NCBI RefSeq assembly: GCF_003989135.1
Contig: NZ_RYZZ01000005.1
Span: forward strand, 62,001 to 126,000
DNA from: Peribacillus cavernae
Lineage (GTDB): Bacteria > Bacillota > Bacilli > Bacillales > DSM-1321
Direction: 5' to 3'
DNA: 64,000 nucleotides
Every line of letters starts with the position of its first letter. Position 1 is the stretch's first letter. The notes beneath the pieces are model-generated. The model had not been told where the DNA came from, ran no database searches, and saw only the letters and a list, made by a program, of their open reading frames with translations. The position numbers and the translations under genes were made by a program. Shown here in pieces: positions 19,875 through 28,443 of this stretch.

Positions 19875-22652
19875 TTAAGGAGTTGTAACAGGTACTTCTA
19901 CTTCAATTACTTGAGTAGCAACAACTTTACCACTTGAATCTTTAATGGAGTAAACAAGTGTACCCTTTGAACCAGCAGCTACTGTATATGTAGTACCCAC
20001 TGGAGCTCCAGCTAAGTTTTCTGTAATACCTATAGTACCTATTGGAGTTTCTTTATCTTGTTCAAACGTTCCAACCATACTTCCTGTACCAGCTGGATTA
20101 TCTAAATAAAGCTTTCCTGTAGCTTCATCTAAACGAACAACATTTGTAGAAGATGTAGTTAAAGTAAGATTTTGAACAGCTCTATCAATGTTTACCCCTT
20201 CAGAAGGTTTTAATGAGAGTACGTCATCTGCCTCAACAGCTCCAGCTCTAGTTACTTTATTAACTTCTTTTAAAGTTATAGTTTTAAGAGTTGGAGTTGA
20301 ATCAGTTACATTAACAGTTACTCTTGCTCTTTCTACAGAACCTTCTTTTACAATAATATTAGTTGAACCATTATTTACTCCAGTAACAGTGATAGTACCA
20401 TCTGCTGTTACTCCGACGCTTGCTGCAGCTGGATTGGAACTAGAAACTTTATAAGTTCCGTCGCCATCTGCTTCAGTAATGTTATCTTCTGCACCAAGTA
20501 GATAGCCGGATGCATTATATTGATTATATTTAAACATAACAGTAGCGTCGTCTTTTTCTGTGAACAAGTCCAATGTAGTATCTTTTGCAGAATCAGCTAA
20601 TTCAAATTTACGATTAGCGACAGCTATTTCTTTAGATACAGAAACAGTTATTGTTTTTAGTACTGTATCTCCGGATTTAATTTTTACAGTTCCAGTTCCT
20701 GCAACCTTTGGAGATAATGTTAAGGAGGCTTTTCCTTTTTCATCAGTTGTTCCGCCTACTACTGCTACAATTGGTTTAGCTTCGCCATCAACAGAAACAG
20801 TTGAAGCTTCATATGATAGATTAGCAAGATTAAAACTATCAACCAATTCGCCATATTGGTCTTTTACAACTACACCAACAGTTGCATTAGAACCTGCTTC
20901 TACTAATCTAACGGAAGAAGTGCTTAATGTTAGGTTTGAAACTTCACGAGCTTTCGAAGCTATTGTTAATGTAAATGTTTTAGTTGCTTCACCAGATTTA
21001 ATTGTGATTGTAGTTGTACCAGGTGCTACCGGTAAAATAACACCCATAGAATCTACAATAGCAACATTTTTGTTAGATGAAGAGTATTCTACTAAACCAG
21101 TTATATCAGTATTGTTAGTACCATCTGCTTTGTCGCCGACAACACCTTTAATCTGTACTCCTTCTTCGCTCGCTACTACTGTGTTGCTGCTTAATTCCAA
21201 GTCACCTTTTACTAATTTAAAGCTATCAATCGATTTAATTACATTTGATTTGTCAACAACTTTTACCTCAGTAAGGTTTGATTCAGCTACCTTTTTTCCA
21301 TCCATATCGGAAATAACAACTTTGTAAGCAAATTTTTCTGGTAAATCACTGCTTGCTAATACACCAGTATCAGAGTTACTGTTACCGTTAGCAAATACTG
21401 CACTTGTAGCTTGGAATTCAACTGTGTATCCAGCAGCTTTTACATAAGCTAAATCTGCATCAGAAACATCTTTGTTAAGTTTGAAAGTTAATGATTGGTT
21501 GGCAGTGTCGTTATCCACTATTAATGCATTAGCTGAAATAGCTTCGATTGCTAATGTATAAGTGAATTTGAATTCTATAACTTTGTCAGCTTCGCCCTCT
21601 ACTTTTTCAGTTAGCTTAAGAACTTGCTCTTTTCCAGATGGAACGACAGATTCAAAAGTCAGCGTTCCTTCACCAGTTTCAGCGTTGACCGTAAACGCAG
21701 TCACTTTGTTCCCTTCTAATGAGAAGTTTTCAGCTTTTAACTTATCAAGGAAAGTACCAGTTACTTTAACAGTTTTAGAGTTAATCGCACTTACATCAGT
21801 TACTTGTGGAGCAACTGATTTAACTTCAACTTTCACAGTAGCTTCTAGGTCTGTATCATCTATATCGCCTTTTGCTTCGTATTTACCAGCTTTTTTGGTA
21901 TCTACTTTAGATGTGTCCCACTTAACAGCTTTTTGAGCCTTTTGTCCGTTAACAAGAGTAACTTCAACTGTTTCAGGAAGAGTTAAAGTTTCGCCTTCGT
22001 TGATTGCTTTATCAGCACTTGCGCTTACTTCTTTAACTTTAAGTCCTTTTTGCAACTCAGCGATACTTTCATCAGCTATTACAATTGCATCGTCGTAAGC
22101 ATTTTTAGCTTCACTCTTGACATGGGCTTTAATGCTGGATTCAACAACCTTGCTTAGCTCTCCTTGTTGGCCATCGTATACTTTTTTCAACTCTGCTTTT
22201 GCGGCATTAATCGCTTCTACTGAAGTAGCTTTTTCTACATTATTTACTAATTTTGCAGCGGCAGGTTCAACTACTAGCTCAAGAGCATTCCATGACTTTA
22301 TGTAATTCAATGAGCGTCCAAGCAAGTACTTAGTGCGTACATTTGCAAGTTCAGTTAAAATTCCAGTTCTTTCTTTAGCAGGAGCATATTTTTTCACATA
22401 GTTGACTGCATATTTGTATTGTGCTTCACCCTTTTTATATGCAGCATAAGCTACAGTACGGTCTACAAGTTCATCGGTAGCAAGCCATGGTTTGCTGTAT
22501 GCATACATTGCGTCATACATAACTGTTTTTGCTCTGGCAACTTCACCTTTTACGTTGACAGCAGCATCTGTTTGAGTAGGAGCTGCAGCTACAAAACCTG
22601 TAGCAGCGATTGCGGAAGCAGTAGCGATTTTAATTGCTTTCTTTTTGTTCAT
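19875..22652 (-). CDS. S-layer-like surface protein with SbsC-type N-terminus and Ig-like domains
   Basis: 925-residue exported protein. The signal peptide MNKKKAIKIATASAIAATGF is close to what I recall of Geobacillus SbsC. Residues of about 32-225 are alpha-helical and rich in Ala, Lys and Tyr, like the wall-polymer-binding coiled-coil domain of SbsC; there are no SLH motifs. The rest is a string of beta domains, including a YP/Big_4-like unit (VEVTLVNGQ...VKWDTSKVDTKKAGKY) and several Big_2-like units (SSSNKNVAIVDSMG...PGTTTITIKSG). I chose the ATG at 22652, with GGGAGA 11 nt upstream, because earlier codons would extend the signal peptide without a ribosome site. Likely a SecA2/SlaP client that forms or joins the S-layer. 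Confidence 0.85.
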   Translation of the reverse strand: MNKKKAIKIATASAIAATGFVAAAPTQTDAAVNVKGEVARAKTVMYDAMYAYSKPWLATDELVDRTVAYAAYKKGEAQYKYAVNYVKKYAPAKERTGILTELANVRTKYLLGRSLNYIKSWNALELVVEPAAAKLVNNVEKATSVEAINAAKAELKKVYDGQQGELSKVVESSIKAHVKSEAKNAYDDAIVIADESIAELQKGLKVKEVSASADKAINEGETLTLPETVEVTLVNGQKAQKAVKWDTSKVDTKKAGKYEAKGDIDDTDLEATVKVEVKSVAPQVTDVSAINSKTVKVTGTFLDKLKAENFSLEGNKVTAFTVNAETGEGTLTFESVVPSGKEQVLKLTEKVEGEADKVIEFKFTYTLAIEAISANALIVDNDTANQSLTFKLNKDVSDADLAYVKAAGYTVEFQATSAVFANGNSNSDTGVLASSDLPEKFAYKVVISDMDGKKVAESNLTEVKVVDKSNVIKSIDSFKLVKGDLELSSNTVVASEEGVQIKGVVGDKADGTNNTDITGLVEYSSSNKNVAIVDSMGVILPVAPGTTTITIKSGEATKTFTLTIASKAREVSNLTLSTSSVRLVEAGSNATVGVVVKDQYGELVDSFNLANLSYEASTVSVDGEAKPIVAVVGGTTDEKGKASLTLSPKVAGTGTVKIKSGDTVLKTITVSVSKEIAVANRKFELADSAKDTTLDLFTEKDDATVMFKYNQYNASGYLLGAEDNITEADGDGTYKVSSSNPAAASVGVTADGTITVTGVNNGSTNIIVKEGSVERARVTVNVTDSTPTLKTITLKEVNKVTRAGAVEADDVLSLKPSEGVNIDRAVQNLTLTTSSTNVVRLDEATGKLYLDNPAGTGSMVGTFEQDKETPIGTIGITENLAGAPVGTTYTVAAGSKGTLVYSIKDSSGKVVATQVIEVEVPVTTP

Positions 22653-23190
22653 CTTTTTAAAGTTCTCCCTTCGATATCTAAAGTAGTCCATCGAATGTTT
22701 GACAATTGATGACAATTTTCGATAGCTATCAAACTATAGACTATTATACTAGTGAGTGTAGGAAATAACAGCCTTTTTTGCCATTTATTTCTTATCAATA
22801 GTAATTAAGTCTCCATTACACAAGATTGCATTGAAAAATTTCCAAGTCTTTCTTGTAATACCTATATTATTATATGTAATTAGGAAATTCTAGCTTTTTT
22901 TGCAATTATTTCGTAATTTATTTTTGTAATAGTTTCTATTTTTGTATAAAAGGTGAAGTAAACCTTTCATTTGTAATAAAATTGAAATCATTAAGTAATA
23001 ATCGGCATTGATAATATATGTAAAAATAGCAATAAAATTGTATTTATTAGTTAAATAGTTTGTAAAACTTTAGTTTCATTATTTTTAAAAGTCATTCAAC
23101 CATTTGTAAAATTTATATACAGCATGAGATCCTCGATTAGATCACTGTATACTATTAAAAAAGCTTTGGACGATCATACATTTGGAAATT
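22653..23190 (-). promoter_or_regulatory. Long AT-rich leader region of the S-layer gene
   Basis: More than 500 nt without a supportable gene. It contains the palindrome GATAGCTATC at 22720-22729 flanked by GTTTGA/TCAAAC, and TATAAT-like hexamers on the minus strand at 22743 and 22869, without good -35 partners. TATTACAAA-type words recur (around 22852, 22924 and 22970). S-layer genes often have long structured leaders; which promoter is used cannot be read. Confidence 0.4.
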
Positions 23191-23196
23191 GCAAAC

Positions 23197-23226
23197 AAAA
23201 AAAGGATACGCCTATGTACGTATCCC
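23197..23226 (-). terminator. Intrinsic terminator downstream of the 46-residue protein gene
   Basis: On the minus strand, GGATACG and CGTATCC form the stem, followed by TTTTTTTG. It lies about 135 nt after the small gene's stop codon and separates it from the S-layer leader. Confidence 0.75.
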
Positions 23227-23361
23227 TTACTATATTTGAAATTGGATGGGTTTTATGTTCTTCTTATCTTGTTAAACATTTTGAACAGTGATGCTTGATA
23301 CTTCAGATATTAAAGTTTCAGAAGTCCTTTTATGATTGATTAAGCAGTAAAGTAATATCCC

Positions 23362-23502
23362 TTATTCCTTTTCAACTAAACCGGTTAATTCTCCTTTAAG
23401 TTCCTGCATAACATCCTTTAGGCTGACATTATTACCAGCTGTACCTATTTCATAATACTTTTTTAACACTTTATAAAATTTTTCTTTTTGTTCTTCACTC
23501 AT
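23362..23502 (-). CDS. Small protein of unknown function (46 aa)
   Basis: MSEEQKEKFYKVLKKYYEIG opens a 46-residue, charged, probably helical protein with no signal peptide or membrane segment. I chose the ATG at 23502 because AAGGAG lies 10 nt upstream; the longer frame to 23583 has no ribosome site. It is flanked by two surface-protein genes, and each of the three units has its own terminator or hairpin. I do not recognise it. Confidence 0.55.
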   Translation of the reverse strand: MSEEQKEKFYKVLKKYYEIGTAGNNVSLKDVMQELKGELTGLVEKE

Positions 23503-23647
23503 TATGAAATTTCTCCTTATGCTAATACACCCATAGTCGTTTTCCCTGCATAATAAAATACTACCTGGTCCCATATTCATCATATTAGTATTTTTGAAGA
23601 CTGTTTACAAATCTATTTATCTCTAACTTTCACTTTATTTTCTAATA

Positions 23648-23693
23648 CAAAAAATAATAAGAGGCGTTCAGCCCAAAGGGTTGAACGCCTCTT
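23648..23693 (-). terminator. Intrinsic terminator of the second SbsC-like gene
   Basis: AAGAGGCGTTCA and TGAACGCCTCTT form a 12-bp stem, with an inner CCC/GGG, followed on the minus strand by ATTATTTTTTGT. It begins about 10 nt past the stop codon. Confidence 0.88.
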
Positions 23694-23703
23694 ATCCATT
23701 TTT

Positions 23704-25035
23704 TTACTGCTCATTTATGGTTATTGTCGTATTCGCTTTTAATAAGTTGCGGTTTGGTGATTTGTCTACAGACACTGTTGTAGCATTTGTTCCAACAGTA
23801 AATTCATTTAATTGGGCAAAGGAATCGGAAAAACCCAGTAAAAGATCCCGATCACCGAATCCGTCTACCCTGTCCATTTCTATGTAATATTGATCCCAGA
23901 TATCCGCTTGTTGATGAATGGTAGAATCTAAACTAACAAGATCTCGTCCTGTCGCCTGTCCTGACTCATTGAGCTCGGGAGTTACACGAATTTTTGATGT
24001 AGGGATTGTTGTACCATAGACCGTCATCTTTATATCAGACTGTTTAATTGGAGTTGCTAGAGGCTCACTATACGAAAAGATCAATTGGTTTGGTTGGGAT
24101 TCATTAATTTTCACTTCTTTTAGGACAGGACTGACATTATCAGTCAAATTCACTTCATTCGTTCTTGTTTCATTCATAACAAAACCATATTTATCCTTTA
24201 AGCTTGAAACAGCTATAGAATAAGGCTTTGTTTCCAATATAGTTTCTTTCGGCAGGGTTATTTGAACGGTAGACTGATGTTTACCTGATTGTAAAACTTT
24301 AATTACAGAGTTGGTTGGAATCACTTTCCCGTCAATTTTATAATTATTTTTATTCATTGCCACGGCAGTATTTAAGCCTGAAACATCGAATAAAATGATG
24401 TTCATTACGTTATACTTAGTTTCTGTAACATCTTCTACAAGTGGATATAACGTATCGTCCAGTATCCGGTGCAATTCATCTGAAAAGAAGTACACGGACA
24501 GATACTTATTCTCAAGATCATATTGCACTTTGCTACTATATAGTTTATTAATGGCATTTCGCATAACTTCTGTCAAACTTTTCAGTTTGGTCAACTCGGT
24601 TCTTAACTGGTTTCGATTTAGGGTATCTCTTTTTAATATCTCTTCTAGATAGCCAATATGCTTATATACATTCGAGGCAGCATAAAGCGCATTATTAAAG
24701 TTCGTAGCGCGATCTAAATATCCTTTCACCTTTTGCAAGCGTTTGAGAAGGTCTGTTTTTGTGCTAGATGAGGGGAGGCTATTAACGGCCTTTAATGCGG
24801 ATGTATATTGGGATTTGGCAGCCGTAAACTCAGTGGTTATCACATGATACCTTCCTACGGTTGTATAAAGAGTGTGTAAACGGTAAGCAGCACTTTCCGC
24901 TTTGGAAACAAGACTTTTAGCGGAACTTGTACTAACAGCTGCAGATGCCGGCTGTGGAGCTATTGAAACGAACCCACTGGAAACAAGAGTAGCCGCGGAC
25001 ATTGCTGCAAACATTTTCTTTTTGTTGATGCGCAT
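23704..25035 (-). CDS. Second SbsC-type surface protein, short form
   Basis: 443-residue exported protein. The signal peptide MRINKKKMFAAMSAATLVSS ends near ASAAVS. Residues of about 35-210 are helical, with regularly spaced Tyr, Leu and Lys (SAAYRLHTLYTTVGRYHV, KGYLDRATNFNNAL), matching the style of the N-terminal domain of the larger protein at 19875. The C-terminal half is beta-rich, with SbsC-like SSLKDKYGFVMNETR and IFSYSEPLATPI elements. The ATG at 25035 has GGGAGG 10 nt upstream. It may be a minor S-layer component or an anchored accessory protein using the same wall polymer. Confidence 0.75.
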   Translation of the reverse strand: MRINKKKMFAAMSAATLVSSGFVSIAPQPASAAVSTSSAKSLVSKAESAAYRLHTLYTTVGRYHVITTEFTAAKSQYTSALKAVNSLPSSSTKTDLLKRLQKVKGYLDRATNFNNALYAASNVYKHIGYLEEILKRDTLNRNQLRTELTKLKSLTEVMRNAINKLYSSKVQYDLENKYLSVYFFSDELHRILDDTLYPLVEDVTETKYNVMNIILFDVSGLNTAVAMNKNNYKIDGKVIPTNSVIKVLQSGKHQSTVQITLPKETILETKPYSIAVSSLKDKYGFVMNETRTNEVNLTDNVSPVLKEVKINESQPNQLIFSYSEPLATPIKQSDIKMTVYGTTIPTSKIRVTPELNESGQATGRDLVSLDSTIHQQADIWDQYYIEMDRVDGFGDRDLLLGFSDSFAQLNEFTVGTNATTVSVDKSPNRNLLKANTTITINEQ

Positions 25036-25450
25036 TTCGGATATTACCTCCCGCTTTTTATGAAAAATTTTTATCAATACAATGATTCTCTCTTATTGTT
25101 TATTTTTCCTGTAATAGATTTAAAAATAGGTAATATGGAAGATATATATTTGTACCTTTCTTGTTCCTCATCATAATGCCCCCTTTAAATTTCTTATCTT
25201 CTAATAATTTCTCTTAATTATTGTAAATCCTTCTTCAATAAAGTTTGTTAAATATAAAGTAATAGGATTAATTACATATAAAAACGTAATTATTTTACAA
25301 TAATTGTATTCATCTTTTAATCCAAGGGTTCTATCACTCCTCTTTTAAAAATGGTAAGATAGTAAAGGTGTTCAAATCTACATTTCTCGAAGTTCTTCAG
25401 CATCTTTATAGTTTATTTATTTATCTGATGCATACAGAGCTCGCTGAAAG
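25036..25450. other. Divergent AT-rich intergenic region
   Basis: Sits between the leftward SbsC-like gene and the rightward acyltransferase, and must hold both promoters. AT-rich with many poly-T and poly-A runs; I see no coding sequence. Confidence 0.4.
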
Positions 25451-25472
25451 ATAATTTTTCTAGAAAAATTAT
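25451..25472. promoter_or_regulatory. 22-bp perfect palindrome just before the acyltransferase ribosome site
   Basis: ATAATTTTTCT followed directly by its reverse complement. It ends 3 nt before the CAGGAGG ribosome site of the next gene. It could be an operator, or a 5' mRNA hairpin that affects translation. Confidence 0.45.
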
Positions 25473-25488
25473 TCAGGAGGTGTATTTT

Positions 25489-26595
25489 ATGAGTAATCAA
25501 AGAAAACATATAACTGAGATTCATTATCTCAGGGCTCTGGCGTGTTTAATGGTGGTGTTAGTCCATGTATCAGCAGCTTTCTATAATAATCAAGGAAAGG
25601 TATGGAATGACTTTACTTTTTTTATTAATCAAATCAGTCGCTTTGGAACTCCAATCTTTGCGTTGATTAGTGGATTTCTTCTATTCTATCAAGTAAGGAA
25701 TAAAGGATTTAAATTTAATAAGTTCATTACTTCTCGTTTTACCAAAATCGTCATTCCTTTTTTCTTTTGGAGTGTTTTTTATTTAGTGTTTATGTATCTA
25801 ATGGAGGGACAGAACCCCCTGCAAGCCGGGGAAAAACTGTTTTTGGTGAATTTTATATTTGGTAATTCGTTTTATCATCTTTATTTCATGTCGATTGTTT
25901 TTCAGTTTTATTTAGTTTTTCCTATCTTTCAGCTAGCTCGTTCACGAAAAAGCTGGGTTGTTTTATTAGGGCTGGCTATTATTGTTAACCTCTACTTTTT
26001 AACCTCTTATACAACTGGCCAGTTTGAAAGCTTGTGGAGAACAATTCTTAATCAGAGAGCCTTTTTACCGAGCTGGATCTTCTATTTCACGTTCGGAGGA
26101 TTCCTCGCTTACTTTTGGGAACCAATAGCTAGGCTTTCCAAAAAGTATGTTCATGTTTTTAGTGTTCTTGTTGTAATAATAATCGCCCTTGCAGTATATG
26201 AGTACAAAATTGTAGGTTCCATTCCGTCTAACAGGGCTACAAACATGTTAAATATACCATTGCTTACATTATTCGTAATAGGTATTACCGAGCAAATAGT
26301 AAAGTTTAAGTGGTTAAAAGGGTTTTTGACTAGTATCGGGACACTTTCGATGTCTATTTACCTCGTACACCCGTTTGTACTTTATTCCTTTCAGCAGATC
26401 GCACCTGACTTTTTCTGGAATACAGTTCTTTTTCCAGTCGTTTTTCTTATAATTCTTGGAGGTTCAATTCTAACAGTTCGAGTCACCCAATTATTGCCTT
26501 TTAATCAATATATTTTGACGATACCAAAAGCAAGGACTCAAGTTAAACAAATTAATCAATCTACACAACACAAACAAAGAAGTATCACTCAATAG
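25489..26595 (+). CDS. Acyltransferase 3 family membrane protein
   Basis: 368-residue polytopic O-acyltransferase with about ten membrane segments. The opening ITEIHYLRALACLMVVLVHVSAAF carries the conserved Arg and the catalytic-region His of the acyltransferase 3 family. Members O-acetylate surface glycans or peptidoglycan; there is no extracellular SGNH domain here, unlike OatA. Given the wall-polymer cluster nearby, glycan acetylation is a reasonable inference. The ATG at 25489 has CAGGAGG 8 nt upstream; a GTG at 25480 is inside that site. Confidence 0.88.
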   Translation: MSNQRKHITEIHYLRALACLMVVLVHVSAAFYNNQGKVWNDFTFFINQISRFGTPIFALISGFLLFYQVRNKGFKFNKFITSRFTKIVIPFFFWSVFYLVFMYLMEGQNPLQAGEKLFLVNFIFGNSFYHLYFMSIVFQFYLVFPIFQLARSRKSWVVLLGLAIIVNLYFLTSYTTGQFESLWRTILNQRAFLPSWIFYFTFGGFLAYFWEPIARLSKKYVHVFSVLVVIIIALAVYEYKIVGSIPSNRATNMLNIPLLTLFVIGITEQIVKFKWLKGFLTSIGTLSMSIYLVHPFVLYSFQQIAPDFFWNTVLFPVVFLIILGGSILTVRVTQLLPFNQYILTIPKARTQVKQINQSTQHKQRSITQ

Positions 26596-26605
26596 GTGAA
26601 GGCGA

Positions 26606-26655
26606 ACCGACCCATACGATTACACAAAGTAATTTATGGTGTCGGTCTTTTTTTA
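26606..26655 (+). terminator. Intrinsic terminator after the acyltransferase gene
   Basis: ACCGACCCAT pairs imperfectly with ATGGTGTCGGT around an AT-rich loop, followed by CTTTTTTTAT. Confidence 0.75.
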
Positions 26656-26801
26656 TTTCTTTCAGAAGTATGAAATTTATCTGATACATCGTTACGGCCA
26701 TCATAGCAATATTTAGAAAATTTCACATATGAGGCACTACTTTCGCATCCTGAGCTCCACTTTTAAACTTGTTGATATAAGAAAATGAAAATGGCTAGTC
26801 T

Positions 26802-26849
26802 ATAAGGAAGTTGTACAGCAATTGATCATCGGCTGTACAACTTCCTTAT
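26802..26849. repeat. 18-bp perfect inverted repeat in an intergenic region
   Basis: ATAAGGAAGTTGTACAGC and its complement flank a 12-nt loop. There is no clear T run, and no gene ends directly before it. The remaining 26656-26975 sequence shows no coding potential. Confidence 0.6.
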
Positions 26850-26975
26850 TTCTATGCAAAAGCCCCTATTTTTCAACAAATTAACTAGTTTATCGCGTTT
26901 TGTAATGAAACTGTAATATTGATAGAGGATATATTTGGTAGAATGGTGACAAAAGATGTATAGAGGTGAAAGATT

Positions 26976-28025
26976 TTGAAAAAACATATTGTCACTATTT
27001 CGACAGCAGCAATTCTTTCTTCAGCATTTGCTTCATCCACCATGGCCAGTACATACACCGTTAAAAGCGGAGACAACCTCTCAAAAATAGCAAACACGCA
27101 TCATACCACTGTCAGCAAGCTAAAGCGGCTGAACAATCTAGCTTCCGACTTAATACATACCAATCAAAAATTAACCATCTCGGAGAACGCCAAAACAGCT
27201 GCTTCACAAATTACTGTCGAAAAAACGAAGACAACGACCTATACCGTAAAAAAAGGCGATTACCTCATTAAGATTGCAAATAAGTACGGCATTAGCCTTG
27301 CGGAATTGCAGAGCTGGAATAAGCTGAAAGGCCATCTAATCTATCCGGGACAAAAACTCACTGTTTCCAAAAATGGCAACAAGACGATAATTGAACTTCC
27401 TAAAAATGACGCTCCAACCATAAACAATGAAACGTCAACAACACAGACCCCTGCTGCAGTAAGTACATATATCGTCAAGAATGGCGACAGTCTATGGGCA
27501 ATTGCCAACAAATCAAGCGTTTCTGTCACTGACTTAAAATCATTAAACAACTTAAAATCCGATGTAATCTATACCGGGCAAACTTTAAAAATCGGCAAAT
27601 CTACATTAAAGCCTTCAGAAGCTGTTGCAACTTCTGATAGAACAGAAAACGCAGATAAGCGAGTAGACAGGGTAATAAGTGAAGCAAAAAAACAAATCGG
27701 CGTCCCTTACTCTTGGGCTGGATCATCACCTTCCGGATTCGATTGCAGCGGCTTTGTTTATTACGTATTTAAAAACGCAGGCTATCAAATTTCAAGACTA
27801 TCATCCTCGACTTATTATGATCTTGGAAAGAAGGTAACTTCCCCAAGACCTGGAGATCTGGTTTTCTTTTCACCGAACGAAGGCAGCAAATCGGTCATCT
27901 CACATATGGGGATTTATCTTGGAGACAGACAGTTTATCCACGCCAGTTCAAGCAAAGGCGTGAGAATCAGTTCAATTGATGAATCATATTTCAAAAAAAG
28001 GCTTATTGGTTTTAAACAATTATAA
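26976..28025 (+). CDS. LysM-NlpC/P60 cell-wall endopeptidase
   Basis: 349-residue secreted peptidoglycan hydrolase. After the signal peptide (to about residue 26) come three LysM repeats at about residues 27-70, 87-130 and 163-206 (YTVKSGDNLSKIA, YTVKKGDYLIKIA, YIVKNGDSLWAIA). Then follows a C-terminal NlpC/P60 domain with Cys in GFDCSGFV, His in ISHMGIYLG, and a third His in FIHASS. The family cuts gamma-D-Glu-diaminopimelate bonds in stem peptides, like LytF or CwlS in B. subtilis. Start is TTG, with GAGGTG 7 nt upstream. Confidence 0.93.
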   Translation: MKKHIVTISTAAILSSAFASSTMASTYTVKSGDNLSKIANTHHTTVSKLKRLNNLASDLIHTNQKLTISENAKTAASQITVEKTKTTTYTVKKGDYLIKIANKYGISLAELQSWNKLKGHLIYPGQKLTVSKNGNKTIIELPKNDAPTINNETSTTQTPAAVSTYIVKNGDSLWAIANKSSVSVTDLKSLNNLKSDVIYTGQTLKIGKSTLKPSEAVATSDRTENADKRVDRVISEAKKQIGVPYSWAGSSPSGFDCSGFVYYVFKNAGYQISRLSSSTYYDLGKKVTSPRPGDLVFFSPNEGSKSVISHMGIYLGDRQFIHASSSKGVRISSIDESYFKKRLIGFKQL

Positions 28026-28143
28026 TTTGAAAGAACTCATCATCTTCCAAAGGTGTCAGCATCGCGAGCCTTAAAAATTCATATTGGAAACCGAGATTCA
28101 TTGGTTCTAAAACGCTATAATCATATTTACCCAAATTACTAGT

Positions 28144-28185
28144 AAAAGAGCAATTCTCCTGTAAAAGGCGGATTGCTCTTTTCTA
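28144..28185 (+). terminator. Intrinsic terminator after the LysM-NlpC/P60 gene
   Basis: AAAAGAGCAAT and ATTGCTCTTTT form the stem around a loop of about 17 nt. It lies about 120 nt beyond the stop codon; the sequence between shows no gene. Confidence 0.75.
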
Positions 28186-28375
28186 TTATTTTACTGTCAA
28201 GGTAACACAATTAACACGGCTGTAACTATTTTCGCTTATTTATCCTAACCTGCTGATTGCTTCCCAAGCTGATACTCCATATTTACTCTCTTTTCGTCAA
28301 AACCAAGCAAATTTTTTAAATTTAGTAATAAATAAGCAGTAGTTTAGTAGTGGATATCAAAATATATAGAATAGT

Positions 28376-28410
28376 AAAATGACTGAAGCTTCATTCAGCC
28401 ATTTTTTATA
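28376..28410 (+). promoter_or_regulatory. Terminator-like hairpin in the leader of the YhgE-like gene
   Basis: AAATGACTGAA pairs with TTCAGCCATTT (one mismatch), followed by a T6 run, only about 35 nt before the next start codon. It may end transcripts from the left or act as an attenuator. The preceding 28186-28375 is AT-rich without coding sequence. Confidence 0.45.
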
Positions 28411-28443
28411 TAAATTATTATGAAAATGAACAGGAGGAAACAT

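Noticed and set aside
20188-21936. Long plus-strand open frames opposite the S-layer gene
   Set aside because: They are antisense shadows caused by the Ser/Thr/Val-rich codon pattern of the real gene; no ribosome sites.
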